From Motiliproteus sp965230185 (GTDB lineage: Bacteria > Pseudomonadota > Gammaproteobacteria > Pseudomonadales > Balneatricaceae), in assembly GCA_965230185.1 (NCBI GenBank), contig OZ245995.1, positions 2,356,001-2,420,000 of the forward strand: DNA of 64,000 nt, in the 5' to 3' direction. The notes below the pieces were generated by a model. That model saw only the letters and a list, made by a program, of their open reading frames with translations. It made no database searches and was not told the DNA's origin. Position numbers and translations under genes: made by a program. This document shows positions 17,765 to 26,137 of this stretch, in pieces. The number at the start of each line of letters is the position of its first letter. The stretch's first letter is position 1.

Positions 17765-18979
17765 CTACTGCTCGTAGGATTTAAGGAAGTGGGCGATGCG
17801 CAGGATGGCGTCCTCGAGTTCGTCCAGTCGGGGCAGGAACACCAGCCGGAAATGCTGGGTGTCCGGCAGGTTGAAGCCGGAGCCCTGAACAATCAGCACT
17901 TTCTGCTGAGTCAGCAGATCCAGGGCCATTTTCTCATCGTTGTGAATGGGGTAGATCTTCGGGTCCAGTTTCGGGAACAGATACATCGCCCCCATCGGCT
18001 TCACGCAGGAAACGCCCGGAATCTCGTTGAGCATCTGCCAGGCGGCGTCCCGTTGATCCCGTAAACGGCCGCCCGGCACAATCAGTTCGTTTATGCTCTG
18101 GTAACCGCCCAGGGCGGTCTGGATGGCATTCTGGGCCGGAACATTGGCGCACAGGCGCATATTGGACAGCATATCCAGTCCCTCGATATAGTCGCGGGCC
18201 CGGTGTTTCGGGCCGCTGACCACCATCCATCCGGCCCGGAAACCGGCGGAGCGATAGGACTTGGAGAGGCCGTTGAAGCTGACAAAGAGTACATCGTCGG
18301 CCAGAGAGGCCATGGTGACGTGCTCGGCTTCTTCGTAGAGAATCTTGTCGTAGATTTCATCGGCGAAGATGATCAGGTTGTGCTGGCGGGCAAGTTCGAC
18401 AATCTGTTCCAGCAGTTCCTTTGAATAGACCGCGCCGGTGGGGTTGTTGGGGTTGATCACCACGATGCCGCGGGTACGTTCGGTGATCTTGCTGCGAATA
18501 TCTTCGATGTCCGGGAACCAGCCGGCGCTTTCATCGCAGGCGTAATGGATCGGGTTTCCGCCGGCCAGGCTGACTGCCGCGGTCCACAGCGGGTAGTCCG
18601 GTGACGGGATCAGCATTTCGTCGGTATCGTTGATCAGCGCCTGCATTGACATCATGATCAGTTCGCTGACTCCGTTGCCGAGGTAGATGTCATCGATAGT
18701 TACGTTTTCGACCCGGCGACGCTGGCATTCGTGCATCACCGCTTTGCGGGCGGCAAACAGGCCTCGAGAATCGCAGTAGCCCTGGGCGGAGGGCAGGTTA
18801 TGAATGACGTCCTGGATAATCTCTTCCGGTGCATCGAAGCCAAAGGGTGCAGGATTGCCGATATTGAGTTTGATAATTCGCTGGCCTTCCTCTTCGAGAC
18901 GCTTGGCCTCCTCAAGAACCGGTCCGCGGATGTCGTAACATACGTTGATCAGCTTGTTTGATTTTCTGATGACTGGCAT
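17765..18979 (-). CDS. alaA: Alanine aminotransferase AlaA
   Basis: A 404-residue fold-type I, class I/II PLP aminotransferase close in length to E. coli AlaA (405). It makes alanine from pyruvate and glutamate. Landmarks are KLINVCYDIRGPVLEEAKRL at the N-terminus, NPNNPTGAVYS, the aspartate in IFADEIYDKI, and the PLP lysine in NGLSKSYRSAGFRAGW. The frame runs upstream to 19057, but MPVIRKSNKLIN is the family start and an AGGACAGG lies just before it. It is divergent from the glycosylase gene at 19300. Confidence 0.9.
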   Translation of the reverse strand: MPVIRKSNKLINVCYDIRGPVLEEAKRLEEEGQRIIKLNIGNPAPFGFDAPEEIIQDVIHNLPSAQGYCDSRGLFAARKAVMHECQRRRVENVTIDDIYLGNGVSELIMMSMQALINDTDEMLIPSPDYPLWTAAVSLAGGNPIHYACDESAGWFPDIEDIRSKITERTRGIVVINPNNPTGAVYSKELLEQIVELARQHNLIIFADEIYDKILYEEAEHVTMASLADDVLFVSFNGLSKSYRSAGFRAGWMVVSGPKHRARDYIEGLDMLSNMRLCANVPAQNAIQTALGGYQSINELIVPGGRLRDQRDAAWQMLNEIPGVSCVKPMGAMYLFPKLDPKIYPIHNDEKMALDLLTQQKVLIVQGSGFNLPDTQHFRLVFLPRLDELEDAILRIAHFLKSYEQ

Positions 18980-19299
18980 TGTCCTGTCCTGAATTGCACC
19001 CTGGTCCCGGGGCCTGTCCCGGGCTGACCGGCTATAATACGCCGCTGGCAGGGACATGCAAACAGCCTGCAGACTAAAGGCCGACAGCGAAAATGGCTGG
19101 TCTGTCCCCGAAAGGCGGTGGCTGATTGTGGCGACAGGGGCTGGAAAAGTGGCCGGAGAGGGCGTGGGCCGTAACCACCTGCGCCCGTTTGGCGCCGGGG
19201 TCTTCGCTGACCGGGCGTGGGGTCGGTATTCGGTGCCTCGAACTGAACGGACATTCGCCGACGGCCGGGTTTTTGGAAATACAGCGATCAGGAGTATTA
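18980..19299. other. Intergenic gap between alaA and the glycosylase gene
   Basis: A 320-bp divergent promoter region. A TATAAT at 19033-19038 is a candidate -10 element reading rightward, without a convincing -35. The frames that stay open through it have atypical composition and no ribosome site, so I call no gene here. Confidence 0.4.
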
Positions 19300-19968
19300 A
19301 TGAAGAATTTTCAGTGGATTGAGGAACATGCTATCGCTCACGCCGGGGGCGAGCTGATTCGACAGCGTATGCCGGAGGTGAAAAGTGTCGAAGAGCTACT
19401 GGCGGTCTCTGACGACCGCTACCTGTCAGACATGTGTCGGCGCATTTTTCGGGCGGGTCTGAAGCATTCGCTGGTAGATGGAAAGTGGCCGGCCTTTGAG
19501 CAGGCGTTTTTCGGTTTCGATCCCGTCAGGATAAGCCTGATGAGTGATGAGCAGCTGGAAAATCTGATGCAGAATACCGCGTTAATTCGCCACTGGGGCA
19601 AGCTCAAAGCGGTGCGCGCCAACGCTCTGATGGTTACTGAAATAGCTCGGGACCAGGGATCATTTGCACGCCTGATCGCCGAATGGCCGGGTGAGGATAT
19701 TGTCGGTCTCTGGACATTGCTGAAAAAGCGGGGCTCCCAGCTGGGGGGGATGTCGGCGCCTTCGTTTCTGAGGATGGTCGGTAAAGATACTTTTAAACTG
19801 ACGCCGGACGTAGTTGCTGCCCTTAAAGCTCAGGATATCGTCGATAAAACGCCCACCAGTCAGCGGGATCTGAAACGGGTGCAGGAGGTGTTTAACCAGT
19901 GGCAGCGGGACAGCGGCAGGCCGCTGAGCCATATCAGCATGTTGCTGTCCTACACGGTTGGCTGGTAA
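19300..19968 (+). CDS. DNA-3-methyladenine glycosylase I family protein
   Basis: A 222-residue helical protein of the Tag (HhH) superfamily. IEEHAIAHAGGELIRQRMPE leads into KHSLVDGKWPAFEQAFFGFDP, a Tag-like substrate-pocket region. NTALIRHWGKLKAVRANALM then aligns with the helix that follows in Tag (R-N-x-KI-A-x-x-NA). Such enzymes excise 3-methyladenine from alkylated DNA. The typical Tag zinc cysteines are absent, so it belongs to a divergent Tag-like subgroup. ATG at 19300 is preceded by AGGAG; an upstream frame to 19126 is ignored. Confidence 0.8.
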   Translation: MKNFQWIEEHAIAHAGGELIRQRMPEVKSVEELLAVSDDRYLSDMCRRIFRAGLKHSLVDGKWPAFEQAFFGFDPVRISLMSDEQLENLMQNTALIRHWGKLKAVRANALMVTEIARDQGSFARLIAEWPGEDIVGLWTLLKKRGSQLGGMSAPSFLRMVGKDTFKLTPDVVAALKAQDIVDKTPTSQRDLKRVQEVFNQWQRDSGRPLSHISMLLSYTVGW

Positions 19969-19982
19969 GCGGCTGCGGGGAT

Positions 19983-20007
19983 GCAGGTCACGCCGGTCGT
20001 GACCTGC
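19983..20007. terminator. Hairpin between convergent genes
   Basis: GCAGGTCACG / CGTGACCTGC, 10-bp arms with a 5-base loop, between the glycosylase gene and yajG. No T-run follows, so efficiency is uncertain. Confidence 0.5.
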
Positions 20008-20069
20008 TTACTATCTGACCCGCTTACTATATGAGCTGCTGCGAAGTGGTCGTGGCAGCCGGTGATTGG

Positions 20070-20639
20070 CTAACCGCGAATAAAATTCAGCAGTTTCGGG
20101 TCATTAAACAGCCGTGTCATGGTTTCGGACAGAAGTTCGTTGATGATCTTCTGGTTCTCCTCGGTGGATGGGGATTTGACAAAACTGTAGGTTTTTGAGG
20201 AGTTGAAGCGGCCTTCGTGCTCCCGCTCCCCCTTTATTACCCGCGCGTGAATGCGGGTGCTCAGCGCTACTTTTTTCGGTAGTTTGCTGTCATCGGTACG
20301 ATAGCTCAGCTCTTCCACGGTCAGCGTCAGCTGGATGGGTTGCGGACTCAGACCCTCGGTCTGCAGGCCCAGTTCCTGCAGGGCGCGGATAGCCGCCGGG
20401 CGCAGGCTGGCCGGCAGTGATTGTTGCGGGTAAATGTAGCTGGTTTCCGAGTAGACTCCACCGCGTGTGCCCAGATGCTGTTGCGGTCTTTTGTCCTCGA
20501 TATGAAGCTGAACTATATGGGCGACCGCAATATGGTCGTTAACGGTGACCCTGGGCGACAGCGTCACATGCTGCGGACTGAGTGCGCAGCCGGAGATGAT
20601 CAGTGCGCATGCTGCGGTCAGAATTGCTCGGATTGCCAT
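20070..20639 (-). CDS. yajG: YajG family lipoprotein
   Basis: A 189-residue lipoprotein with signal peptide and lipobox ISGC (Cys18). The mature domain has the YajG pattern: QLHIEDKRPQQHLGTRGGVY, then LTLTVEELSYRTD and STRIHARVIKGEREHEGRFN. In E. coli the gene neighbours ampG and the protein is an outer-membrane-associated lipoprotein of unknown role. AGGAG precedes the ATG. syd lies downstream of its divergent end, about 130 bp away, on the same strand. Confidence 0.88.
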   Translation of the reverse strand: MAIRAILTAACALIISGCALSPQHVTLSPRVTVNDHIAVAHIVQLHIEDKRPQQHLGTRGGVYSETSYIYPQQSLPASLRPAAIRALQELGLQTEGLSPQPIQLTLTVEELSYRTDDSKLPKKVALSTRIHARVIKGEREHEGRFNSSKTYSFVKSPSTEENQKIINELLSETMTRLFNDPKLLNFIRG

Positions 20640-20771
20640 ATCTCGATACTCCTGTCGGTGCCGTTGGTCCCGGATCCTGGTGGTAAGGACAGCTGTTGCC
20701 GGCCTGCGGGGCCGGGAAGCGCTCTAAGAGTGCCACCAGCGCCCCTGATAATGCAACAGGCCGGTTCCTCG

Positions 20772-21323
20772 TCAGATTCGCCGTGGAGTCAGCTGTTGCA
20801 GGAATGCGGCCAGCGATGGAGCTACTTCCCGAATGGGCGGGCGGCCCGGTTCTTCCAGTACCACGCTTCCGCTGCTGTTATCCAGACTCAGAATCAGATC
20901 TTCGGGTTCCGTACAGGCGAAAAAAAAGGTCAGGGGGCGTTTCTGTTTGCGCTTTGTCAGCGCATGGCCAATCAGGTTGCCACGCAGGCGTTCGTAATCC
21001 TCATCGTTCCAGACGAACAGCAGACTGAGATCGCCGTCGGTATAGGTGGCAGGTATCGGATCGGACCAGTAGCGACCGTAATAGGTGATAAGGTCCGGGT
21101 GGATCTCGGTTTCCAGGGCTGCTGACAATCCCTGAAACAGGTCGTGGCTGCGTTGCTGTCGTGTCGGACGCCAGCAGATCCGGCCGTCACTGTCCGGTTC
21201 GCCCCGATAGCAGTCGGAGGGCCATTCAGGATCGTAGTCGATGAACGGACCTTCGGAATCCCTGTAAAGTTCGCCGAAACTGGTGATCAGCTGGTCGAGG
21301 GCCTGTTCTGTGGCGGATGTCAT
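20772..21323 (-). CDS. syd: SecY-interacting protein Syd
   Basis: A 183-residue Syd homologue. Syd binds cytosolic loops of SecY and is thought to check or degrade wrongly assembled translocons. Visible family features are DYDPEWPSDCYRGEPDSDGR near residue 30, ITYYGRYWSDPIPATY, and the acidic, hydrophobic LFVWNDEDYERLRGNLIGH block. It has no signal or membrane segment, as expected for a peripheral protein. AGGAG precedes the ATG. Confidence 0.92.
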   Translation of the reverse strand: MTSATEQALDQLITSFGELYRDSEGPFIDYDPEWPSDCYRGEPDSDGRICWRPTRQQRSHDLFQGLSAALETEIHPDLITYYGRYWSDPIPATYTDGDLSLLFVWNDEDYERLRGNLIGHALTKRKQKRPLTFFFACTEPEDLILSLDNSSGSVVLEEPGRPPIREVAPSLAAFLQQLTPRRI

Positions 21324-21782
21324 TGCTGCTCCTTTTTCTATGGGTTTGCTGCTGTGCTGTGAAATCGGTGCGTACTGCTTCTCAGGGGGCGGTGAATAAT
21401 ACAGGTCGTTTCCAGTCTGCTGCGTGGATCGCAGCTGTCGTCACAGCTGAATATGTTCTCTTGCGGACGATCACGCAAAAAAGGGCTCATTCTAACGTTC
21501 CTCCGGGTATAAAACAGTATGCTGGTTTCTGCTGCTCAGAACCTCCGGTCCCGGGCAGAATCGGGCCGGGTCAACGGTGCCTGTATGCTGCCGTGGTCAT
21601 TGTTCCGGGGGCCTCCAGAAACTCCGGATCGGGCTTGGGGCGGGGCGTTTTTCTCTTTTTTAATAAATGCTTACAATGTCCTTCTGGTCTGTTGCTGCGG
21701 TAGCAGGGGTGGGGATGCCTGTGCGACATTTGTACAATGAATAATCAGGCTGAAAAACCTTACATGTTTTTCGACTAAGGGT
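21324..21782. other. Intergenic gap upstream of the tRNA array
   Basis: About 460 bp between syd and the tRNA promoter. Open frames here have no ribosome site and no family similarity. It may contain upstream activating sequence for the tRNA promoter (for example Fis sites), but I could not define any. A T-rich stretch lies at about 21650-21665. Confidence 0.35.
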
Positions 21783-21810
21783 TTGACAAGCCATCCAAAA
21801 AGCGTAGAAT
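21783..21810 (+). promoter_or_regulatory. Sigma-70 promoter of the tRNA array
   Basis: TTGACA at 21783-21788 and TAGAAT at 21805-21810 with a 16-bp spacer, about 60 bp before the first tRNA. This is a near-consensus promoter in the right place for a stable-RNA operon. Confidence 0.85.
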
Positions 21811-21871
21811 TCGCAACTCCTGATTCGGGGCGTCGCTGCTGATGCAGAGAGGGTTCGAAAAACAGGGATGC

Positions 21872-21948
21872 GGAGCGGTAGTTCAGCTGGTTAGAATACC
21901 GGCCTGTCACGCCGGGGGTCGCGGGTTCGAATCCCGTCCGTTCCGCCA
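21872..21948 (+). tRNA. tRNA-Asp (GTC), copy 1
   Basis: A 77-base cloverleaf: acceptor GGAGCGG pairs with CCGTTCC, anticodon loop CTGTCAC with anticodon GTC, TTCGAAT T-loop, encoded CCA. Nearly identical to E. coli tRNA-Asp. It is the first of eight tRNAs. Confidence 0.97.
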
Positions 21949-21986
21949 CTTTCTCCTTAGGGAGTGAGTTAAAAAGATTGTGACGC

Positions 21987-22062
21987 GGGCGTGTAGCTCA
22001 GTTGGGAGAGCGCCACCCTTACAAGGTGGATGTCGGGAGTTCGAGCCTCTCCACGCCCACCA
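21987..22062 (+). tRNA. tRNA-Val (TAC), copy 1
   Basis: A 76-base cloverleaf: acceptor GGGCGTG / CACGCCC, anticodon loop CTTACAA with anticodon TAC, T-loop TTCGAGC, encoded CCA. Confidence 0.97.
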
Positions 22063-22125
22063 CGATTCCTTACCCCGGAAGCGTGGTTAAAAAAGCCCTG
22101 CGGCTTTTAAAATATGCAGCATCGC

Positions 22126-22202
22126 GGAGCGGTAGTTCAGCTGGTTAGAATACCGGCCTGTCACGCCGGGGGTCGCGGGTTCGAATCCCGTCCGTTCCGC
22201 CA
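22126..22202 (+). tRNA. tRNA-Asp (GTC), copy 2
   Basis: Identical over its 77 bases to copy 1. The preceding spacer holds a small AAAAAAGCC-CTGC-GGCTTTT hairpin, perhaps a processing or pausing signal. Confidence 0.97.
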
Positions 22203-22240
22203 CTTTCTCCTTCGGGAGTGAGCTGAAAAAATTGTGACGC

Positions 22241-22316
22241 GGGCGTGTAGCTCAGTTGGGAGAGCGCCACCCTTACAAGGTGGATGTCGGGAGTTCGAGC
22301 CTCTCCACGCCCACCA
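22241..22316 (+). tRNA. tRNA-Val (TAC), copy 2
   Basis: Identical to tRNA-Val copy 1, with anticodon TAC and encoded CCA. Confidence 0.97.
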
Positions 22317-22379
22317 CGATTCCTTACCCCGGAAGCGTGGTTAAAAAAGCCCTGCAGCTTTTAAAATTTGCAGCATCGC

Positions 22380-22456
22380 GGAGCGGTAGTTCAGCTGGTT
22401 AGAATACCGGCCTGTCACGCCGGGGGTCGCGGGTTCGAATCCCGTCCGTTCCGCCA
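22380..22456 (+). tRNA. tRNA-Asp (GTC), copy 3
   Basis: Identical to copy 1. In the spacer before it the GCC-CTGC-GGC hairpin is weakened to GCC-CTGC-AGC. Confidence 0.97.
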
Positions 22457-22493
22457 CTTTCTCCTTTGGGAGTGAGTTAAAAAATTGTGACGC

Positions 22494-22569
22494 GGGCGTG
22501 TAGCTCAGTTGGGAGAGCGCCACCCTTACAAGGTGGATGTCGGGAGTTCGAGCCTCTCCACGCCCACCA
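22494..22569 (+). tRNA. tRNA-Val (TAC), copy 3
   Basis: Identical to tRNA-Val copy 1. Confidence 0.97.
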
Positions 22570-22631
22570 CGATTCCTTACCCCGGAAACGTGGTTAAAAA
22601 GCCCTGCAGCTTTTCAAGTATGCAGCATCGC

Positions 22632-22708
22632 GGAGCGGTAGTTCAGCTGGTTAGAATACCGGCCTGTCACGCCGGGGGTCGCGGGTTCGAATCCCGTCCG
22701 TTCCGCCA
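22632..22708 (+). tRNA. tRNA-Asp (GTC), copy 4
   Basis: Identical to copy 1. The spacer after this copy has diverged from the spacers of the earlier Asp-Val pairs. Confidence 0.97.
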
Positions 22709-22745
22709 CTTCCGATCTTTCCGGATCGATATAACATTTCAGCGC

Positions 22746-22821
22746 GGGCGTGTAGCTCAGTTGGGAGAGCGCCACCCTTACAAGGTGGATGTCGGGAGTT
22801 CGAGCCTCTCCACGCCCACCA
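22746..22821 (+). tRNA. tRNA-Val (TAC), copy 4
   Basis: Identical to tRNA-Val copy 1 and the last tRNA of the array. I see no strong intrinsic terminator directly after it. Confidence 0.97.
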
Positions 22822-23046
22822 CCGTTTCGAAAATTCACCTGATTCTGATCTCTGTTGTCGCCTGTATGTCCCGGGCTGCCTTCTGCAGGCTGGCTGTACG
22901 ACTATTCTCCCGGTGAAATCCTGCCTTTATGGCTTTTGGTGGCTTAACTTGCATTCCGTTGTCCTTATAATGGAGGCATTGTGGGGACCGGCGGGCTCGC
23001 ATCAACTCTCCGGGCCTGTGCACAGGTTTCCTGAATATGGAACTAT

Positions 23047-23928
23047 ATGGATCACTTCAGAAATATCGGTCTTGTCGGCCGTCCTGACAGTCACTCTGTT
23101 GTCCAGACACTGACGACGATGATTCCCTTCCTGCAGGAGCAGGGGGTCAACGTGATACTCGATACGGCCATCGCAGGCCAGATTCGCGGACACGGATTGC
23201 AGGAAAGTACCCCGAAGATGATGGGAGAAAGCTGCGACCTGGTTATCGTGGTCGGCGGTGATGGAACCCTGCTGGGGGCCGGCAGGGAGCTCGCGCCTCG
23301 CAAAGTGCCGGTGCTGGGGGTCAACCGCGGCAATCTTGGATTTCTGACCGATATAAAACCGGATGAGGTCTGTGAAAAGATTGCGGAAGTGCTGGACGGG
23401 CGCTACCGCATGGAGAATCGTTTCCTCGTCGATGCTTTCGTACGCCACCGGGGGCAGCCGATCGCAGAAGGCTGCGCGCTGAATGACGTCATCCTGCATC
23501 CCGGAACATCGGCCCGGCTGATTCGCTTTGACCTCTATATCGAAGGGGAGTTTGTTTATAACCAGCGTTCGGACGGACTGATCGTCTCCACTCCCACGGG
23601 TTCTACCGCATATTCTTTATCCGGTGGCGGACCGATCATGCACCCGCGTCTGGATGCGCTGGTACTGGTTCCGATGTTCCCTCACACACTCAGCAGTCGG
23701 CCGATTGTGGTTGACGGTAATGCGGAGCTCAAAATCGTTATCGATGAGCGTAATGAGACCTGTCCGGGTATCAGTTGTGACGGCCAGAAGAGCATTATGT
23801 GCAGTCCCGGCGATGTCATTACCATCCGTAAGAAACCGCAGAAACTGCGGCTGATCCATCCATTGAGTTATAACTTCTATGAAACCTGCCGCAGTAAGCT
23901 CGGTTGGGGTACGAAACTGGGCGATTAG
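23047..23928 (+). CDS. nadK: NAD kinase
   Basis: A 293-residue ATP-dependent NAD kinase that makes NADP. Catalytic GGDGT is at residues 70-74. The glycine-rich NRGNLGFLTD and the VSTPTGSTAYSLSGGGPI motif follow, with the HTLSSRPIV segment near 210. Length and order match gammaproteobacterial NadK. ATG at 23047 lacks a strong ribosome site. A TATAAT at 22966-22971 is a likely -10 element. The next gene starts eight bases after its stop, so they form an operon. Confidence 0.96.
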   Translation: MDHFRNIGLVGRPDSHSVVQTLTTMIPFLQEQGVNVILDTAIAGQIRGHGLQESTPKMMGESCDLVIVVGGDGTLLGAGRELAPRKVPVLGVNRGNLGFLTDIKPDEVCEKIAEVLDGRYRMENRFLVDAFVRHRGQPIAEGCALNDVILHPGTSARLIRFDLYIEGEFVYNQRSDGLIVSTPTGSTAYSLSGGGPIMHPRLDALVLVPMFPHTLSSRPIVVDGNAELKIVIDERNETCPGISCDGQKSIMCSPGDVITIRKKPQKLRLIHPLSYNFYETCRSKLGWGTKLGD

Positions 23929-23936
23929 GAGGCAGC

Positions 23937-24911
23937 TTGAGTTATCAGGGTTACGATCTGATTGGTGATGTCCACGGCTGTGCTCATACGCTCAGGCAGT
24001 TGCTTGAGCAGCTCGGCTACCAGCATCGGCAGGGATGCTACCGACACCCCCGGCGTAAGGCGGTGTTTATCGGTGATATTGTTGATCGCGGCAACTACGT
24101 GCGGGAAGCGTTGCATACCGTGCGGGAGATGGTGGATGCCGGCACCGCTACTATGGTTCTGGGTAACCATGAATACAATGCCATTGCCTATTGTACCGAG
24201 GCAAAATCGGGCTCCGGACGCCGACATCTGCGGGAGCATAATGAACGCCACGAGCGTCAGATCCGAGAGACGCTGAACCAGTTCGCTTCCTACCCTGATG
24301 AATGGCGCCAGTTTCTGGATTGGTTCCGGCAACTGCCGTTGTATCTTGAATTCGAAAACTTCCGGGTAGTCCATGCCTGCTGGGACGGCCAGCTGATCGG
24401 TCAGCTGCGGCAGCAGAAGATCTTCAACTTCAGTGATGAGCAGTTTCTTCATGATTCCGCCGAGCGGGGCTGTTTTGAATGGCAGGTTGCGGACAGGCTG
24501 CTGCGGGGAACCTATCTGCCATTGCCCAACGATGAGGTGATGCTTAGCCAGGACGGTTTCCGGCGTCATGTTTATCGCACCCGCTTCTGGTCGGTGAATC
24601 CGCAGATTCATGAGGATCTGGTGTTCCAGCCTGATCCGTTGCCCAGCCATATCGCGGCGATGGCGCTGACCGAGAGAGAGAAGTCCCGACTGTTGCACTA
24701 CGGAAGTGAACAGAAACCGCTTTTTATTGGTCATTACTGGCAGGAGGGGGAGCCGGCGCCGATTACCGACAACATCGGCTGTCTGGACTACAGCGCCGTC
24801 AAAGGAGGGAAGCTGGTGGCTTATCGAATGGACTGCGGTGCCGATCTGGATCGCTCCGGTTTTGTCTGGGTCGATGTCGATCCGCTTGATATCTGTACGC
24901 AGGGAGAATAA
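23937..24911 (+). CDS. Metallophosphoesterase of the calcineurin-like superfamily
   Basis: A 324-residue protein with the metal-binding signature of calcineurin-like phosphoesterases: GDVHG at the N-terminus (DLIGDVHGCAHTL), FIGDIVDRGNYV, LGNHEYN and RVVHACWD, plus FIGHYW near the C-terminus. This resembles the PrpE/ApaH-like branch; substrates (phosphoprotein, dinucleotide or other) are not decided by sequence. TTG at 23937 is chosen because an AGGAGG sits five bases before it, overlapping the nadK stop. Confidence 0.82.
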   Translation: MSYQGYDLIGDVHGCAHTLRQLLEQLGYQHRQGCYRHPRRKAVFIGDIVDRGNYVREALHTVREMVDAGTATMVLGNHEYNAIAYCTEAKSGSGRRHLREHNERHERQIRETLNQFASYPDEWRQFLDWFRQLPLYLEFENFRVVHACWDGQLIGQLRQQKIFNFSDEQFLHDSAERGCFEWQVADRLLRGTYLPLPNDEVMLSQDGFRRHVYRTRFWSVNPQIHEDLVFQPDPLPSHIAAMALTEREKSRLLHYGSEQKPLFIGHYWQEGEPAPITDNIGCLDYSAVKGGKLVAYRMDCGADLDRSGFVWVDVDPLDICTQGE

Positions 24912-24918
24912 TGCCTTG

Positions 24919-25788
24919 ATGGTGAAGGTGCTTGAAATAGCCGGTGGTGAAAATCTGCAGGAATTTGCCGGCTTCCTGTGGCGAAAAAAGATCCCTCATC
25001 GGATTCAGTTCCGGGATGGCCAGCAGGAGTTGTGGCTGGCTAACCCTGCCGATACCGATTATGTGCTGGAACAGTTCCGGCGTTGGGAGCAGGGGCAGCA
25101 GTTCTGTCAGGAGCAGGAGCCGGACTCTGTTCATGTCAGCGGTTCCTCGGCTTTCCTGTTCTGGTTGCAGCATGTACCGGTGACCCTGGGTCTGATCCTG
25201 CTCAGTCTGTCGCTGACGCTGCTGACCGGCTTCGGCGAACAGATGCGCTGGCTGCACTGGTTTACCTTTGTCGATTTTGATGTTCAGGGTAACTTTCTGC
25301 TGCCTCAGCGGCTCGATACTCAGATAGCCGGTGGTCAGCTGTGGCGCTGGCTGACCCCGATCTTTCTGCACTTCAGCCTGATGCACCTGGTGTTTAATCT
25401 GCTGTGGACCTGGGAGCTGGGGCGGCGCATCGAGCTGATGCACCGGCGATCCGTGATCGTCGTGCTGGTGCTGTTTATGGGAGTGGTTTCCAATATCGGT
25501 CAGTTTCTGATGACCGGCCCGATGTTCGGTGGCCTGTCCGGGGTGATCTTCGGCATGATGGCCTATACCTGGCTGTGGGACCGTCTCTGTCCGCAGCGGC
25601 GTTTCGGGATGCCGCCGGTGCTGATGACCTTTATGGTGATCTGGCTGGTACTGGGTGTCAGCGGGGCTCTGGAGCAGTTTGGTTTCGGGGCTATCGCCAA
25701 TACCGCCCATCTGGTGGGGCTGCTGTGCGGTCTGGCCAGCGCGCCGGTCGTCTATCGGTTCCGCAATGCACTCTGGCGGCGGAACTGA
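24919..25788 (+). CDS. glpG: Rhomboid intramembrane serine protease GlpG
   Basis: A 289-residue rhomboid protease. An N-terminal cytoplasmic domain (about residues 1-85) precedes six membrane helices. Catalytic Ser207 lies in GGLSGVIFG and His264 in NTAHLVGL; the first-loop WRWLTPIFLHFSLMHLVFN carries the HxxxN motif. It cleaves single-pass membrane proteins within the bilayer. ATG at 24919 has AGGGAG 13 bases upstream. It follows the phosphoesterase by 7 bp in the nadK operon. Confidence 0.93.
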   Translation: MVKVLEIAGGENLQEFAGFLWRKKIPHRIQFRDGQQELWLANPADTDYVLEQFRRWEQGQQFCQEQEPDSVHVSGSSAFLFWLQHVPVTLGLILLSLSLTLLTGFGEQMRWLHWFTFVDFDVQGNFLLPQRLDTQIAGGQLWRWLTPIFLHFSLMHLVFNLLWTWELGRRIELMHRRSVIVVLVLFMGVVSNIGQFLMTGPMFGGLSGVIFGMMAYTWLWDRLCPQRRFGMPPVLMTFMVIWLVLGVSGALEQFGFGAIANTAHLVGLLCGLASAPVVYRFRNALWRRN

Positions 25789-25851
25789 TGGCGGCTGTGA
25801 TATTATCTGCGACCCCGACTATGTCGATTTTTTCAGACGAGATATCTGCAC

Positions 25852-26121
25852 ATGACCTTTGAAGAACTGCTGCAATCCATGACGCCTGAGATTCACGCCA
25901 CCATGAAACAGGCGGTAGAGCTGGGCAAGTGGCCGGATGGTCGCCGACTCAGTGATGAAGAACGGGAGACCTGCATGCAGGCGGTTATCGCCTGGGATGC
26001 GCAACATCTGCCGGAGGAGGAGCGGGTCGGCTACATCAGCCGCAAGAAGGCGGACGGCAGTAATCACAGCCCCAGCCAGAGCACCGAAGACATTATTCGT
26101 ATTCTCGACAAAGACGCCTGA
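25852..26121 (+). CDS. yeaC: YeaC family protein (DUF1315)
   Basis: An 89-residue protein matching YeaC: MTFEELLQSMTPEIHATMKQ, then LGKWPDGRRLSDEERETCMQ and AVIAWDAQHLPEEERVGYI. It is a small soluble helical protein of unknown function, widely conserved in gammaproteobacteria. It sits between glpG and the DUF2797 gene, 16 bp from the latter. Confidence 0.9.
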   Translation: MTFEELLQSMTPEIHATMKQAVELGKWPDGRRLSDEERETCMQAVIAWDAQHLPEEERVGYISRKKADGSNHSPSQSTEDIIRILDKDA

Positions 26122-26137
26122 GGCCAGCCCGTAACCG

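Larger units (their letters stand above)
21872..22821 (+). repeat. Four tandem Asp-Val tRNA units
   Basis: Unit starts at 21872, 22126, 22380 and 22632 give a 254, 254 and 252-bp period. The tRNA parts are identical and the first three spacers nearly so, which indicates amplification by unequal recombination and ongoing homogenisation. Confidence 0.95.

Noticed and set aside
19126..19299. Longer N-terminus for the DNA glycosylase
   Set aside because: The extra 58 residues are outside the family fold, and the AGGAG before 19300 supports the shorter start.
21872..22821. CRISPR-like periodic repeats
   Set aside because: The 252-254 bp period is caused by tRNA gene pairs with full cloverleaf structure and encoded CCA, not by short repeats and spacers.
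22949..22971. TTGCAT with TATAAT as a nadK promoter
   Set aside because: Spacing is only 11 bp. The TATAAT is likely a -10 element but its -35 partner is not this hexamer.
24706..24918. Longer N-terminus for GlpG
   Set aside because: The upstream frame overlaps the phosphoesterase coding sequence and the extra residues do not match the family; ATG at 24919 fits the known start.
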